The position numbers were made by a program, and so were the translations under genes. From NCBI RefSeq assembly GCF_000374165.1, contig NZ_KB893738.1:1-54769 (forward strand): DNA of 54,769 nt, written 5' to 3'. Source of the stretch: Parafrankia elaeagni. Its GTDB lineage: Bacteria > Actinomycetota > Actinomycetes > Frankiales > Frankiaceae. Each line of letters opens with the position of its first letter. The first letter of the stretch is position 1. Of the stretch, positions 10,057 to 17,878 are shown one piece after another. The notes under the pieces are model-generated. The model had not been told where the DNA came from, ran no database searches, and worked only from the letters and a program-made list of their open reading frames with translations.

Positions 10057-10833
10057 GTGTCAATACGTGATCTTGCCTACACCGTGTACGCCCGCCGGCT
10101 CCGCGCGTCACTCAAGGGAGCCGCGCTACCGAGGCACGTTGGCCTGATCATGGACGGCAACCGCCGCTGGGCCCGCCAGATGGGGATGGCCAATCCCAGC
10201 CTCGGCCACAAGTTCGGCGCCGACCATGTCGAGGACGTGCTGTCGTGGTGCGAGGCGGCCGGGATCAGGCATGTGACCGTCTTCGTCTGCTCCACCGAGA
10301 ACCTGGCCCACCGCGAGGATGCCGAGATCGCGTTCCTCATGAAGGTCATCGAGCAGGTTGTCTCCGACAAGATCGCGACTCCCGATCCGGCGTGGCAGAT
10401 GCACATCGCGGGGCTGCTCGACGCGCTGCCGGACAGCACGGCCCGCGCGCTCAAGAACGCCGAAGAGGTCACCCGATCCTGCTCGACGGGGGCGCATGTC
10501 ACCCTCGCCGTGGGGTACGGCGGCCGGCAGGAGGTCGTCGACGCGTTCCGGGCCCTCCTGCACGAGCAGGCCGAGACGGGCGCCTCGCTGGCCGACCTGG
10601 CCGAGACCCTCACCGCCGAGGACGTCGCCCGCCACCTCTACACGGCCGGCCAGCCCGACCCCGACCTGGTCATCCGCACCAGCGGCGAGCAGCGCATGTC
10701 GAACTTCCTGCTCTGGCAGAGCGCGTACTCCGAGCTGTACTTCTGCGAGGCGTACTGGCCCGCGTTCCGCGAGATCGACTTTCTACGGGCACTGCGCAGC
10801 TACGCCGCCCGTGGTCGTCGCCACGGCGCCTGA
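10057..10833 (+). CDS. uppS: Isoprenyl (cis-prenyl) transferase, undecaprenyl/decaprenyl diphosphate synthase family
   Basis: Condenses isopentenyl diphosphate onto allylic diphosphates in cis configuration to make the polyprenyl lipid carrier for cell-wall synthesis, or a shorter Z-prenyl diphosphate. The 258-aa length is typical. Signature motifs: HVGLIMDGNRRWA with catalytic Asp33, VFVCSTENLAHR, and the C-terminal RTSGEQRMSNFLLWQSAYSE substrate-binding block. GTG 10057 follows a TAGATT box, suggesting leaderless expression. It stands alone: pseudogene debris upstream, a hairpin downstream, and a convergent regulator gene. Such genomes usually carry more than one paralogue, so whether this is the housekeeping copy is uncertain. 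Confidence 0.93.
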   Translation: MSIRDLAYTVYARRLRASLKGAALPRHVGLIMDGNRRWARQMGMANPSLGHKFGADHVEDVLSWCEAAGIRHVTVFVCSTENLAHREDAEIAFLMKVIEQVVSDKIATPDPAWQMHIAGLLDALPDSTARALKNAEEVTRSCSTGAHVTLAVGYGGRQEVVDAFRALLHEQAETGASLADLAETLTAEDVARHLYTAGQPDPDLVIRTSGEQRMSNFLLWQSAYSELYFCEAYWPAFREIDFLRALRSYAARGRRHGA

Positions 10834-10987
10834 CCTGGCGGCTTCCGACGACCCGCCGGCTCTGCCGCCGGCTCGCCGCCCGGTGCCACCGCCGGCGCGC
10901 GAAACCACCAGGAGGGTTCGGCGGGGGGCCGACGGAAAAGGACCCAACCAGGGCACCTCGCCGGCGGCCTACCCGACTCTGTGGTAA

Positions 10988-11031
10988 CCCGGGGGTGAGA
11001 TCCCCCCGGGCTACCCGACCGATATAGTCGG
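10988..11031. terminator. Bidirectional terminator-like hairpins
   Basis: CCCGGGGG (10988-10995) pairs with CCCCCGGG (11003-11010) over a 7-nt loop. A second stem, CCGAC/GTCGG, spans about 11015-11031 with an AT-rich loop. They sit between two convergent genes. Confidence 0.6.
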
Positions 11032-11088
11032 AAATTCCCTGCGCCGGGCAGGAGGTCGGCGGCCTGGACATCGGCGGCGGCGACGAGC

Positions 11089-11118
11089 GCGGTGGCGTGG
11101 AGCGCGGTGGCGTGGAGC
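11089..11118 (+). repeat. 15-bp tandem duplication (2 copies)
   Basis: Unit GCGGTGGCGTGGAGC occurs at 11089-11103 and again, identically, at 11104-11118, just outside the 3' end of the double GntR gene. Confidence 0.85.
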
Positions 11119-11135
11119 AGGCCCGCCAGGTCGGT

Positions 11136-12770
11136 TCAGTCGATGACGTCGATCATGAGCCGTTCGGCGAACTCGGCCGATTCGACGAACGGTGTGTTGA
11201 CGTCCAGCATCGCCGTCCAGCAGGCGCGTGCCCGCGCCGCGTCACCATCGGCCAGCGCGTCGATCAGATCGTTGAACTGGGCGGCGAGACGGCCTGCCAT
11301 CGCGGTCCACGGGTCGTCGGGTGGCATCGCGAGGGCGGGCCGGGTCGACACCCGCACCCACTGCAGGATCTCGGCGACGACGGCGAGCACGGGGTTGCCG
11401 GTCCCGGCGAAGACGATCGCCGCGCCGCGCGGCCAGACCCCGGCGAACCAGGGCATGTCCAGGACCCCCGCGGCGTCGGTCAGCTCGGCCGCCACCGCGC
11501 GCAGGTCCGGTATCGAGGCCTGGTCGAACCGGGTCGCGGCGAGTTCGACCATGGCCGGCTCGATCAGGCGCAGTGCGTGGAAGAAGTCGCCGAGGGTGGT
11601 GCGGCGTGCCTCCAGGACGGTACCGGCGAGCTGCGTGGCCACCTGCGTCGACGGGTGGCACACCAGGGGGCCGGCGCGGTCTCCGGCGCGCAGTTCCAGC
11701 AGGGACTCCATCTCCAGGGTGCGCAGCGCTTCCCGAAGCGTCGGACGGGAGACTCCGAATTCGGCGGACAGCTCGGCGAGTGAGGCGAGGCGGTCGCCCT
11801 CGGCGAGGCTGCCTTCCGCGATACGCGCCCTGATCTCGGATGCGATCGCGGTCGCCGCTCGGGCCGGCGGCATCGGGCCGCCCAGGCCGGCAGCCGCGGC
11901 CCCGCCCCCGCGCGCCCGCCACAGCGGGGCGACGTCGATCGGCTGCTGGCTGCGGCTACGGCTCACCCACAGCCGGCTCGTGGCGAGCAGGTAGTCGCTC
12001 CACACCCGGCGGGCCGTTTCCGCGTCGCGCCGTTGCGCGGCGGTGAGGAACTCGCCGTGGCCGGCCAGCGTCCGGCGGCGGACCCGTTCCGCGGCAGGGC
12101 CGATCGCAGGGTTGACCGCGGCGAACACCTGCCCGGCGTAGATCTCCCGGAGCATCCCGGCGATCACGCCGATCGAACGGTTGCCGGACAGGTCGGTGAC
12201 GGCCTGGTCGAACGTCGCCACGGCGGTGGCGAACGCCAGCGGGTCGCTCTCGGCCGCGCGTACCCGCTCATGCAGGCCCATGAGGTGGTCGAGCCCTTCG
12301 GTACCGCTGCGGAGCGCGACCAGCTCGGCGGCTGGTGGCTCGAGCACCGATCGGGCCTCCTCCAGATGCGCGATCGTCGCGCCCCGAAGCTGGACCAGCA
12401 GCGCCGTGTACCGGGCGACGGCGGCCAGCCCGGGCCGGCGGACGACGACACCGCCGCCACGCCCCCGTCGCACGTCAACGAGATGCTGCGCCTCCAGGAT
12501 CCGCAGAGCCTCGCGCAGCGTCTCCCGCGAGACGCCGAGCACCGCCGCCATTTCGCCTTCGGACGACAGTTGCTGATCGGCCGCGAAGTCGCCGCGCAGG
12601 ATCTGCCGCCGCAGATCCGCGGCGACAATGTGGGCGATCTTGCGAGACCGGCGGGACGGCTGGAAAACGGCAGCGGACGGCGAGCCGAGGCCGACTGCCT
12701 CCGACCGGCTCGCGGGCCCGGTCACTGCTGCGTCAAGAGCGGCCACGCCGATGCGTTCAGCGGCGGCCAT
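11136..12770 (-). CDS. Double FadR/GntR-type regulator (wHTH-FCD-wHTH-FCD in one polypeptide)
   Basis: About 544 aa from ATG 12770. GntR regulators of the FadR group are normally about 230-260 aa with one winged helix and one FCD ligand domain. Here the first unit has the helix-turn-helix ...LSSEGEMAAVLGVSRETLREA followed by a roughly 150-residue FCD part. A second unit begins with ATAIASEIRARIAEG and LAELSAEFGVSRPTLREALR and ends with another FCD domain. The two halves are diverged, so this is an old internal duplication or fusion and not an assembly duplicate. The frame stays open upstream of 12770 but enters enoyl-CoA hydratase debris there, so I placed the start at MAAAERIG; no strong ribosome site is visible. 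Ligands of FCD domains are usually small organic acids or acyl-CoAs. Neighbouring acyl-CoA gene wrecks suggest what it once controlled. Confidence 0.85.
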   Translation of the reverse strand: MAAAERIGVAALDAAVTGPASRSEAVGLGSPSAAVFQPSRRSRKIAHIVAADLRRQILRGDFAADQQLSSEGEMAAVLGVSRETLREALRILEAQHLVDVRRGRGGGVVVRRPGLAAVARYTALLVQLRGATIAHLEEARSVLEPPAAELVALRSGTEGLDHLMGLHERVRAAESDPLAFATAVATFDQAVTDLSGNRSIGVIAGMLREIYAGQVFAAVNPAIGPAAERVRRRTLAGHGEFLTAAQRRDAETARRVWSDYLLATSRLWVSRSRSQQPIDVAPLWRARGGGAAAAGLGGPMPPARAATAIASEIRARIAEGSLAEGDRLASLAELSAEFGVSRPTLREALRTLEMESLLELRAGDRAGPLVCHPSTQVATQLAGTVLEARRTTLGDFFHALRLIEPAMVELAATRFDQASIPDLRAVAAELTDAAGVLDMPWFAGVWPRGAAIVFAGTGNPVLAVVAEILQWVRVSTRPALAMPPDDPWTAMAGRLAAQFNDLIDALADGDAARARACWTAMLDVNTPFVESAEFAERLMIDVID

Positions 12771-12816
12771 CGTCGGGGGGCGACTCGTGTGCCACCCACG
12801 CCAGCGTCCGGATTTT

Positions 12817-12920
12817 TCATGAAAGTCCGATTCCCTCGGGTGGTTCTGGGGACTCCTCAGACGCCCAGAACATCGTCTGGTAGCCGATGAGACCGTACCC
12901 CTCGGCGAGCGTCCGGCCGG
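12817..12920 (-). pseudogene. Enoyl-CoA hydratase C-terminal scrap (first copy)
   Basis: Read on the minus strand this stretch gives RTLAEGYGLIGYQTMFWAS then EESPEPPEGIGLS and a stop at 12817-12819. It matches the segment EAYGTIDYQTMFWSLQNSPE of the neighbouring fragment at 12966-13244. It is a diverged second copy of an enoyl-CoA hydratase tail, with no start and no active site. Confidence 0.65.
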
Positions 12921-12965
12921 GACAGCGATCTTCACCTCGCCCGCGGCCGGTTCGGGCGCAGCGCG

Positions 12966-13244
12966 TCAGCGGCGGGTGCCGTCACCGGCGAACTGGTCGG
13001 GGACCCAGCCGGGTGCCCGCTTCTCCATGAAGGCGCGCATGCCCTCCCGCGGTTCGGGTGAGTTCTGCAGTGACCAGAACATGGTCTGGTAGTCGATGGT
13101 TCCGTAGGCCTCGTGGAGCATGCGCTTGACGTGCAGCCGGGCCTCGGACGCCGTCTGGAGGATCTCCCCGGCGGGCCGGTCGATGACGCACCAGCCGATG
13201 GCGCCGTCACGCTCGAAACGAAGGCCGGCCGCCCCCAGAATCAT
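12966..13244 (-). pseudogene. Enoyl-CoA hydratase/isomerase with the middle deleted (92 aa)
   Basis: The reading frame has a normal crotonase N terminus (GLRFERDGAIGWCVIDRPA) that passes directly, in frame, into a crotonase C terminus (GEILQTASEARLHVKRML, then DYQTMFWSLQNSPEPREGM). A full crotonase is about 260 aa, so about 150 residues containing the CoA-binding and oxyanion-hole segments are absent. The remaining 92 aa could be translated but would not be an enzyme. A second tail fragment lies just downstream on the same strand. The annotation could alternatively read 'small hypothetical protein', but the two family ends are clear. Confidence 0.75.
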
Positions 13245-13413
13245 CTGTCATCTCTCGTTCTCCTCACCTCGCGGATGGTGGGCGTCGGGAACAGCGGCAC
13301 TTCGATGCCCGCATCGCGATGCGGGCCGCCCGGTTGCGGCCGTCGTCTGATCCTGCACCAAGAGCCATCCGCGAGACAGCGGAGCTGGCGAGTGACCGGC
13401 ATCGCAATAGCGT

Positions 13414-13431
13414 TGACCTAGTCACCTATAT
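13414..13431 (+). promoter_or_regulatory. Palindromic operator/promoter, site A1
   Basis: TGACCTAGTCA (13414-13424), one base, then CTATAT (13426-13431). The same layout recurs at 13559 and 23143. The TATAT part resembles a -10 box, so the palindrome would sit in the spacer. Confidence 0.55.
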
Positions 13432-13550
13432 GATCGCGCGTTCATCGGTGAGCTCTGAATGGGTCGGTCGGGAGGCAGTGCTGGGCGGGCAGTGGCCTGG
13501 CCAGGCTGCCATGGCCTCGACCCGGTTGGCTGGTGCGTCCAGCGAAGCTG

Positions 13551-13576
13551 TAGACATCTGACGTAGTCAGCTATAT
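13551..13576 (+). promoter_or_regulatory. Palindromic operator/promoter, site A2
   Basis: TAGACA (13551-13556), then palindrome TGACGTAGTCA (13559-13569), one base, then CTATAT (13571-13576). Site A3 near 23135 has the same three parts at the same spacing, and similarity continues into the leader (ATCACACTGCGGAG versus ATCACGCTGCAGAG). Confidence 0.6.
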
Positions 13577-13611
13577 CTTCCCTTCTGTCTGGAAGCGACT
13601 GGATCACACTG

Positions 13612-13639
13612 CGGAGCTGTTGGGGCGGAGCTGTTGGGG
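13612..13639 (+). repeat. 14-bp tandem duplication
   Basis: Unit CGGAGCTGTTGGGG at 13612-13625 is repeated exactly at 13626-13639, in the putative leader of the SDR gene at 13950. Confidence 0.85.
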
Positions 13640-13949
13640 CGTGGCGCCGCGGGCGGTGGGGTCACGCGTTGCCCTGCTCCACCAGCGCGACCTCCCCGTC
13701 GCCTCCTGCGGCGACGAGGGGCCGGTCACCTGGCTTGGCTGGGGGACCGCCGACTGCGGGGGCGCAGTAGTAACCGGAATGGGGTCAGGGCATGCGGCAG
13801 GTATCTGAGAGCTGTCCGAGAGAACATCGTGAGGTGATCGACATCGTGATGACCTGCCGGTCCTACCAGCTTGGGTCTGCCGCGGATCTTGCCTTTTCTT
13901 CGGGCTTGCGGTCGGTTGATTCGCTTCCGCTGCTGATCGGAACCCCGGG

Positions 13950-14720
13950 ATGACCGCACCCGCGGAGTTGTTCGACCTGACCGGCCGGGTCGCGGTGGTC
14001 ACCGGCGGGAGCCGGGGCATCGGCCGGGCCGTCGCCGAAGGGCTGGCGAGGGCTGGTGCGCACGTCGTCGTCGCCAGCCGCAAGCTTGCCGCCTGTGAGA
14101 CCGCGGCGAAGGAGATCGAGGCGGCGACGGGCGGTCGGGCGCTCCCGGTCGCCTGCCACGTCGGTTCGTGGGACGACTGCGACCGGCTGGTCGAGACCGT
14201 CTACGACGAGTTCGGCCGCTGCGACGTGCTGATCAACAACGCCGGCATGTCCCCGCTCTACGAGAGCCTGACCTCCGTCACCAGGGAGCTGTACGACAAG
14301 GTCCATGCCGTCAACGCCAGTGGTCCGTTCCGCCTGTCCGCGCTGGTGGGCGAAAGGATGGCCGCCGGCGACGGCGGGTCGATCGTCAACGTGACGACCG
14401 CGGGGTCGCTGCGCCCGAATCCGAGCGATCTGCCCTACGCGATGGCGAAGGCCGGACTGAACGCGCTGACCCTGGGTCTTGCCGGCTCCTGGGCGCCGAA
14501 GGTCCGGGCCAATCTCGTTCTGCCCGGCGCCTTCGACACCGACATCACCAGGACCTGGGGCGAACAGGCCAGGCAGCAGGCGGCGCGGATCAACCCGATG
14601 GGGCGCATCGGCGTGCCCGCCGACATGGTGGGGGTCTGCCTGTTCCTCGCCAGCGACGCGTCCGGCTATGTCAACGGCGCCCAGATCCTCGTCGACGGCG
14701 GTCTGTTCCGCACTCTCTGA
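13950..14720 (+). CDS. SDR family NAD(P)-dependent oxidoreductase
   Basis: Classical short-chain dehydrogenase/reductase, 256 aa, one Rossmann domain. Motifs: TGGSRGIG cofactor loop (about residues 18-25), NNAG in DVLINNAGMSP, catalytic YAMAK, and the C-terminal GAQILVDGG. The residue 13 before the catalytic Tyr is Thr (NVTTAG) and not Ser, a conservative change that still offers a hydroxyl. The substrate is unknown. It is the first intact gene of the catabolic island and lies behind two A-type promoter sites. A strong terminator follows it. No clear Shine-Dalgarno precedes ATG 13950 (only GGAACCCCGGG), so the start rests on the family N terminus. Confidence 0.92.
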   Translation: MTAPAELFDLTGRVAVVTGGSRGIGRAVAEGLARAGAHVVVASRKLAACETAAKEIEAATGGRALPVACHVGSWDDCDRLVETVYDEFGRCDVLINNAGMSPLYESLTSVTRELYDKVHAVNASGPFRLSALVGERMAAGDGGSIVNVTTAGSLRPNPSDLPYAMAKAGLNALTLGLAGSWAPKVRANLVLPGAFDTDITRTWGEQARQQAARINPMGRIGVPADMVGVCLFLASDASGYVNGAQILVDGGLFRTL

Positions 14721-14838
14721 CAGCTACGGCAACCGCCTGGGGCGAGGAACGAGGCGGCCGCCGACTGTCTGACGGCGCCGGAGCGCGCCATCACGGTGAC
14801 CTGACCGGATAGCTGTGGACCATGGTTGCGTGTGAGCG

Positions 14839-14880
14839 GGCCCGGCGTCCGGCCGTTTCGGTGCGGCCGGACGCCGGGCC
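14839..14880. terminator. Strong bidirectional terminator hairpin
   Basis: A perfect 16-bp G/C stem (14839-14854 with 14865-14880) around a 10-nt loop lies between the convergent SDR and NTF2-like genes. Confidence 0.8.
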
Positions 14881-14926
14881 GGGTGCGCTACCGGCGGGCT
14901 CATTCTCGCCGGCGCGTCGGTCAGGT

Positions 14927-15475
14927 CTACTCGAGACCGTTGTCCCGCAGCACCTTGCCGACGAGCTCCATGTACTCCAGGTGGCCCTTGAACGGGCCGC
15001 GCCTGCCGATGGCGGCTTCCAGGAAGGGACCGTACTCCTCGTCGTTGACGAAGGTCTGCCAGTGCCGGATCTCACCGTTGTCGTTGGTCTCGACGAAGGT
15101 GGTCGAGTGGAAGCCCATCTTCAGTCCGTCCCTGGTATGCCCTTCCCACCGGACACGGGCAACGTACCCGTTGTCGGCTGCCCAGCTGGTGTAGTCGACA
15201 AGCTTCCAGTCCGGAAAGGTGACCGAGTATGCCTTGGCCTCCTGGATGGCTGAGGCGGCTATGGCCTCGAAAATAAGCGAGGCGTCTGCGCCGCCAGAAA
15301 TCTCACCCAGGTCGATCACGTCGTGCCCGGTGAAGTACGGCGACGAGTAGATCGCGTCGGGCGCGAATTTCCAGCTGTCGTAGGTTGCGCCGTCCTTCGT
15401 CCCCTGGTGGAGGTAGGCGTCCCGATAGCTGTCGGCCATGCGCTGATGTAAGGCAATCTTCTCTTCGAGGTTCAT
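14927..15475 (-). CDS. NTF2-like/SnoaL-like protein
   Basis: 182 aa of the nuclear-transport-factor-2 cone fold: an N-terminal helical part, then FAPDAIYSSPYFTG, LVDYTSWAADNGYVARVRWE, GFHSTTFVETNDNGEIRHWQ and a C-terminal extension ending EYMELVGKVLRDNGLE. Members include polyketide cyclases, ketosteroid isomerases, limonene-epoxide-hydrolase types and small dioxygenase subunits, so the chemistry cannot be assigned. ATG 15475 has AGGGA upstream on the minus strand. It is transcribed away from the Rieske gene, with palindromic sites B1 and B2 between them. Two other NTF2-like genes occur in the island (17879, 20944). Confidence 0.85.
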   Translation of the reverse strand: MNLEEKIALHQRMADSYRDAYLHQGTKDGATYDSWKFAPDAIYSSPYFTGHDVIDLGEISGGADASLIFEAIAASAIQEAKAYSVTFPDWKLVDYTSWAADNGYVARVRWEGHTRDGLKMGFHSTTFVETNDNGEIRHWQTFVNDEEYGPFLEAAIGRRGPFKGHLEYMELVGKVLRDNGLE

Positions 15476-16001
15476 CGCGGTCCCTGCTGGTCGTTGGACT
15501 TACAGCCGTCGGCCGGTCGGTCGATCCTGGCCTGCCTGGCTGTCCGGTCGTTGGTCGTGAAGACAATCAATCGATCGTATGATTAACCGTCTGGCGCAGT
15601 GCGTGCAAGAGTTTTCTGGCGTCGAGTCGTCCACGGCGGGCTGCGGCGGCCACCACCTGCGTGGCCCGAAGCGGGGGTTGAACTGTCGGTGGTACGTCAC
15701 GTGCAGTTGGTGACGCTGGGCGAGTCATGAATATGATCATGCCGTCCTGCGAGCTGAGGTCGATGTCGTTGCCGTAGGCCTCGGCGACCTGGATCGGCAG
15801 GTCGATGACGGAGAACGTCGGGCGGGCGACTGCGCGGTCGAGACGGTCCGGAATGTCCGGGCGGCCGTCCGGACAGCCTCCGGAGATACGACATGTCTTC
15901 TTCACCTTGTCCGACGTGGGAACGAGTGGATTGCCGAATCGTTCTCGGTGAGTAGCCGGCTGACCACACGGGATGGTGTCCGGCAAGGGGGACTCCGATG
16001 G
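15476..16001. other. Intergenic region upstream of the NTF2-like gene
   Basis: It holds palindrome B1 close to the NTF2-like start. A minus-strand open frame of 139 codons (15567-15986) shows no family I recognise and has no start or ribosome-site support, so I do not call it. No other feature seen. Confidence 0.45.
15565..15584. promoter_or_regulatory. Palindromic site B1 (candidate TetR operator)
   Basis: A 20-bp imperfect palindrome: AATCA (15565-15569) to TGATT (15580-15584) around CGATCG, matching at 8 of 10 symmetric positions. It lies about 90 bp before the minus-strand NTF2-like gene. Confidence 0.5.
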
Positions 16002-16112
16002 TCAGGTTCGCCGGTCGTCGTTGACGCCGAGGAGCTGCCCGGTGATGCGGGAGGACGCGCCAAGGCCCGACGCCCCTCCGGTCATGATCACGGTGGTCCC
16101 CTCGAAGGGCAT
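16002..16112 (-). pseudogene. 36-codon SDR relic: N terminus joined to C terminus
   Basis: On the minus strand ATG 16112 follows GGAAGGA and reads MPFEGTTVIMTGGASGLGAS, the SDR N terminus with its glycine-rich cofactor loop. It runs in frame into SRITGQLLGVNDDRRT and a stop, matching an SDR C terminus (usually TGQLLGVDGG...). About 210 central residues are missing. It has a start and ribosome site, so a peptide could be made, but it has no catalytic residues. Confidence 0.7.
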
Positions 16113-16178
16113 GGGTGTACGTCCTTCCGGTCGTGGAGGGTGGCTTGACGGCACCCGAGTGTGGCGTGCATCATGTCG

Positions 16179-16198
16179 CTAATCAAGCAATTGGTTAG
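16179..16198. promoter_or_regulatory. Palindromic site B2 upstream of the Rieske gene
   Basis: A 20-bp palindrome CTAATCAAGCAATTGGTTAG, with core AATCAA-N4-TTGGTT, lies in an AT-rich patch about 210 bp before the Rieske start. The core spacing equals that of B3 (AATCAA-N4-TTGATT). Confidence 0.6.
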
Positions 16199-16409
16199 TT
16201 TTCGTTTGCGTCGACGGCGCTGGCTACCCGGCGTCTGGCGTTGCTCTGACATGGACCGCGAGCACCGTGCTCCCGACCGGGCATCCACGGCCACCGCACG
16301 GTAGGTCACTGGTGCGCTCTGTCAGGAAGTGCGGTGGGGCACGCATGCGTACCCCTGCGCGTGAAGTCCTCCTGCCCACTGTTTCCCCCGCTTGAGGAGA
16401 ACTGGACTG

Positions 16410-17780
16410 ATGACGATCGAGGCGACGCGGCCCGGGGAATGGCTCGACGACACGAAGATCGGACTGTCGGGCCTGGATTCCGTCCCGGTCGACTTCCAGT
16501 GGAAGATCCCGACCGAGCGTTACACCTCGCCGGAGATCGCGGCGCAGGAGCGTGAGCTGATCTGGACGAAGACCTGGCAGGTCGTCGGCCGGGTCGGTGC
16601 GTTGGCGAAGGCCGGCGACTGGAAGACCTACCAGCTCTTCGAACAGTCCTTCATCGTGGTACGCGGCCGCGACGACGTGATCCGCGGTTTCGTGAACGCC
16701 TGCCGTCACCGTGGCAACCTGCTGTGCGCGGAGCGATCGGGCACCTCACGGCAGTTCCTCTGCCAGTACCACCTGTGGTCCTATGACCTCGAGGGTAACT
16801 GCCGGGGCATTCTGCGCGAGGGCCTCTCGGGAGTCGACAAGAGCGACGTCTCGCTGGTGCCCGTTCCGGTGGAGACGTTCGGCGGTTTCATCTTCCTCAA
16901 CCCGGACCCGGACGCGAAGCCTCTCGCCGAATACCTCGGTCCCGAGGTCATCGAACTGCTGCGGCCCTACCAGATGGAGCAGTTCATCACCGTCATGGAC
17001 GTCGAGGAGCCTCTCGAATGCAACTGGAAGGTCGTCATGGACGCCTTCCAGGAGGGCTACCACGTCTGGGGCGTCCACCCGCAGCTCCTGAACGTGATCT
17101 ACCCGGACCCGGAGAAGGGCCGCTACCGGTTCCTCGGCGACCACAGCGTCGCCACGACACCGTTCGACGTGCCCAGGGGCGAGCGCTTCGGCCCGGAGGA
17201 GCAGGTCGCCGGGATCCGCAAGCTCCCCGAGACCTTCCCCGCGGTCCCGCTGATGCTGCCTCGTTTCGAGGAGCTCGTCGCCGAGAACCGCGGAGAGGAC
17301 GGCACCCTCGTCTTCCCGGAGGGCGTCACCGCGCGCACGCTGCTGCAGCGGGCCACCCGCGACACACTCACCGGCATGGGCCTGGACGTCAGCGGGCTGA
17401 CGGACAACCAGATGACCGACAACCAGGGCTGGGTCCTCTTCCCGAACTTCTTCATGACGGTCCGCGCCGGCGAATGCCACATCACCATGCCCACGCCGCA
17501 CCCCTCCGGCGACCCGAACAAGTGCGTCTGGCACGTCGCCAGCTACATGTACCTGCCGGCGGAGCTCACCGAAGCCGCGAAGGTGGACCTGACCGTCGTC
17601 AAGGAGCCGGGCAGCCACACCTACTTCGAAGCGCTGCAACAGGACTACGAGCAGATGCAGCGCCAACAGGCCGGCCTGCGAAACAGCCGCCTGGAATACG
17701 AGACGATCACTCGGGAGGAGATCGTCGTCGCGAACTTCCACCGCGTTGTCGACCTGTACCTGGCCGACGCCGAATCCTGA
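16410..17780 (+). CDS. Rieske-type aromatic ring-hydroxylating oxygenase, alpha subunit
   Basis: 456 aa from ATG 16410, chosen over an upstream in-frame ATG (16392) because GAGGAG lies at 16395-16400. The Rieske [2Fe-2S] ligands are Cys98-x-His100 and Cys118-x2-His121 (CRH...CQYH). The mononuclear iron region NWKVVMDAFQEGYHVWGVHP supplies Asp211 (bridge), His218 and His223, and the C-terminal catalytic domain follows. Such enzymes use electrons from a reductase to mono- or dioxygenate rings or demethylate. No beta subunit or dedicated reductase/ferredoxin lies next to it; the NTF2-like protein 98 bp downstream could take a beta-subunit-like role, as ring-hydroxylating beta subunits share that fold. 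Site B2 lies upstream. The substrate is unknown. Confidence 0.93.
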   Translation: MTIEATRPGEWLDDTKIGLSGLDSVPVDFQWKIPTERYTSPEIAAQERELIWTKTWQVVGRVGALAKAGDWKTYQLFEQSFIVVRGRDDVIRGFVNACRHRGNLLCAERSGTSRQFLCQYHLWSYDLEGNCRGILREGLSGVDKSDVSLVPVPVETFGGFIFLNPDPDAKPLAEYLGPEVIELLRPYQMEQFITVMDVEEPLECNWKVVMDAFQEGYHVWGVHPQLLNVIYPDPEKGRYRFLGDHSVATTPFDVPRGERFGPEEQVAGIRKLPETFPAVPLMLPRFEELVAENRGEDGTLVFPEGVTARTLLQRATRDTLTGMGLDVSGLTDNQMTDNQGWVLFPNFFMTVRAGECHITMPTPHPSGDPNKCVWHVASYMYLPAELTEAAKVDLTVVKEPGSHTYFEALQQDYEQMQRQQAGLRNSRLEYETITREEIVVANFHRVVDLYLADAES

Positions 17781-17878
17781 GTGGTGTGGCCGACCCTGAC
17801 CGGTCGGCCGGCGAGACCGGCTGTGGTCCGGCTACACCTGTCCGAAGATTGTCAGCCCCACTACTGGGAGTTATCGAT

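Larger units (their letters stand above)
10834..11135. other. Convergent intergenic region without a gene
   Basis: The 302 bp between the prenyltransferase stop and the regulator stop contain GC-rich sequence, a terminator hairpin near 10988, a second small hairpin near 11015 and a 15-bp tandem duplication next to the regulator's 3' end. No coding region is supported. Confidence 0.6.
13245..13949. other. 705-bp intergenic region with two copies of a palindromic promoter
   Basis: No convincing gene. It contains two TGACNNNGTCA-N-CTATAT elements (about 13414 and 13559) pointing towards the SDR at 13950, and a 14-bp tandem duplication. The stretch about 13860-13945 could be degenerate transposase sequence on the minus strand (Arg/Lys-rich reading with KGKIRGRPKL), but that is too weak to call. 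Confidence 0.5.

Noticed and set aside
11136-12935. Start of the double GntR protein at 12935 (599 aa)
   Set aside because: Codons upstream of 12770 overlap the enoyl-CoA hydratase scrap in another frame and show no GntR similarity.
13860-13950. Possible transposase tail (Arg/Lys-rich minus-strand reading)
   Set aside because: Too short, with no diagnostic motif or inverted repeat ends.
15567-15986. 139-codon minus-strand frame in the gap before the NTF2-like gene
   Set aside because: No recognisable family, no ribosome site, composition shifts along the frame. Might be debris, but nothing supports a gene.
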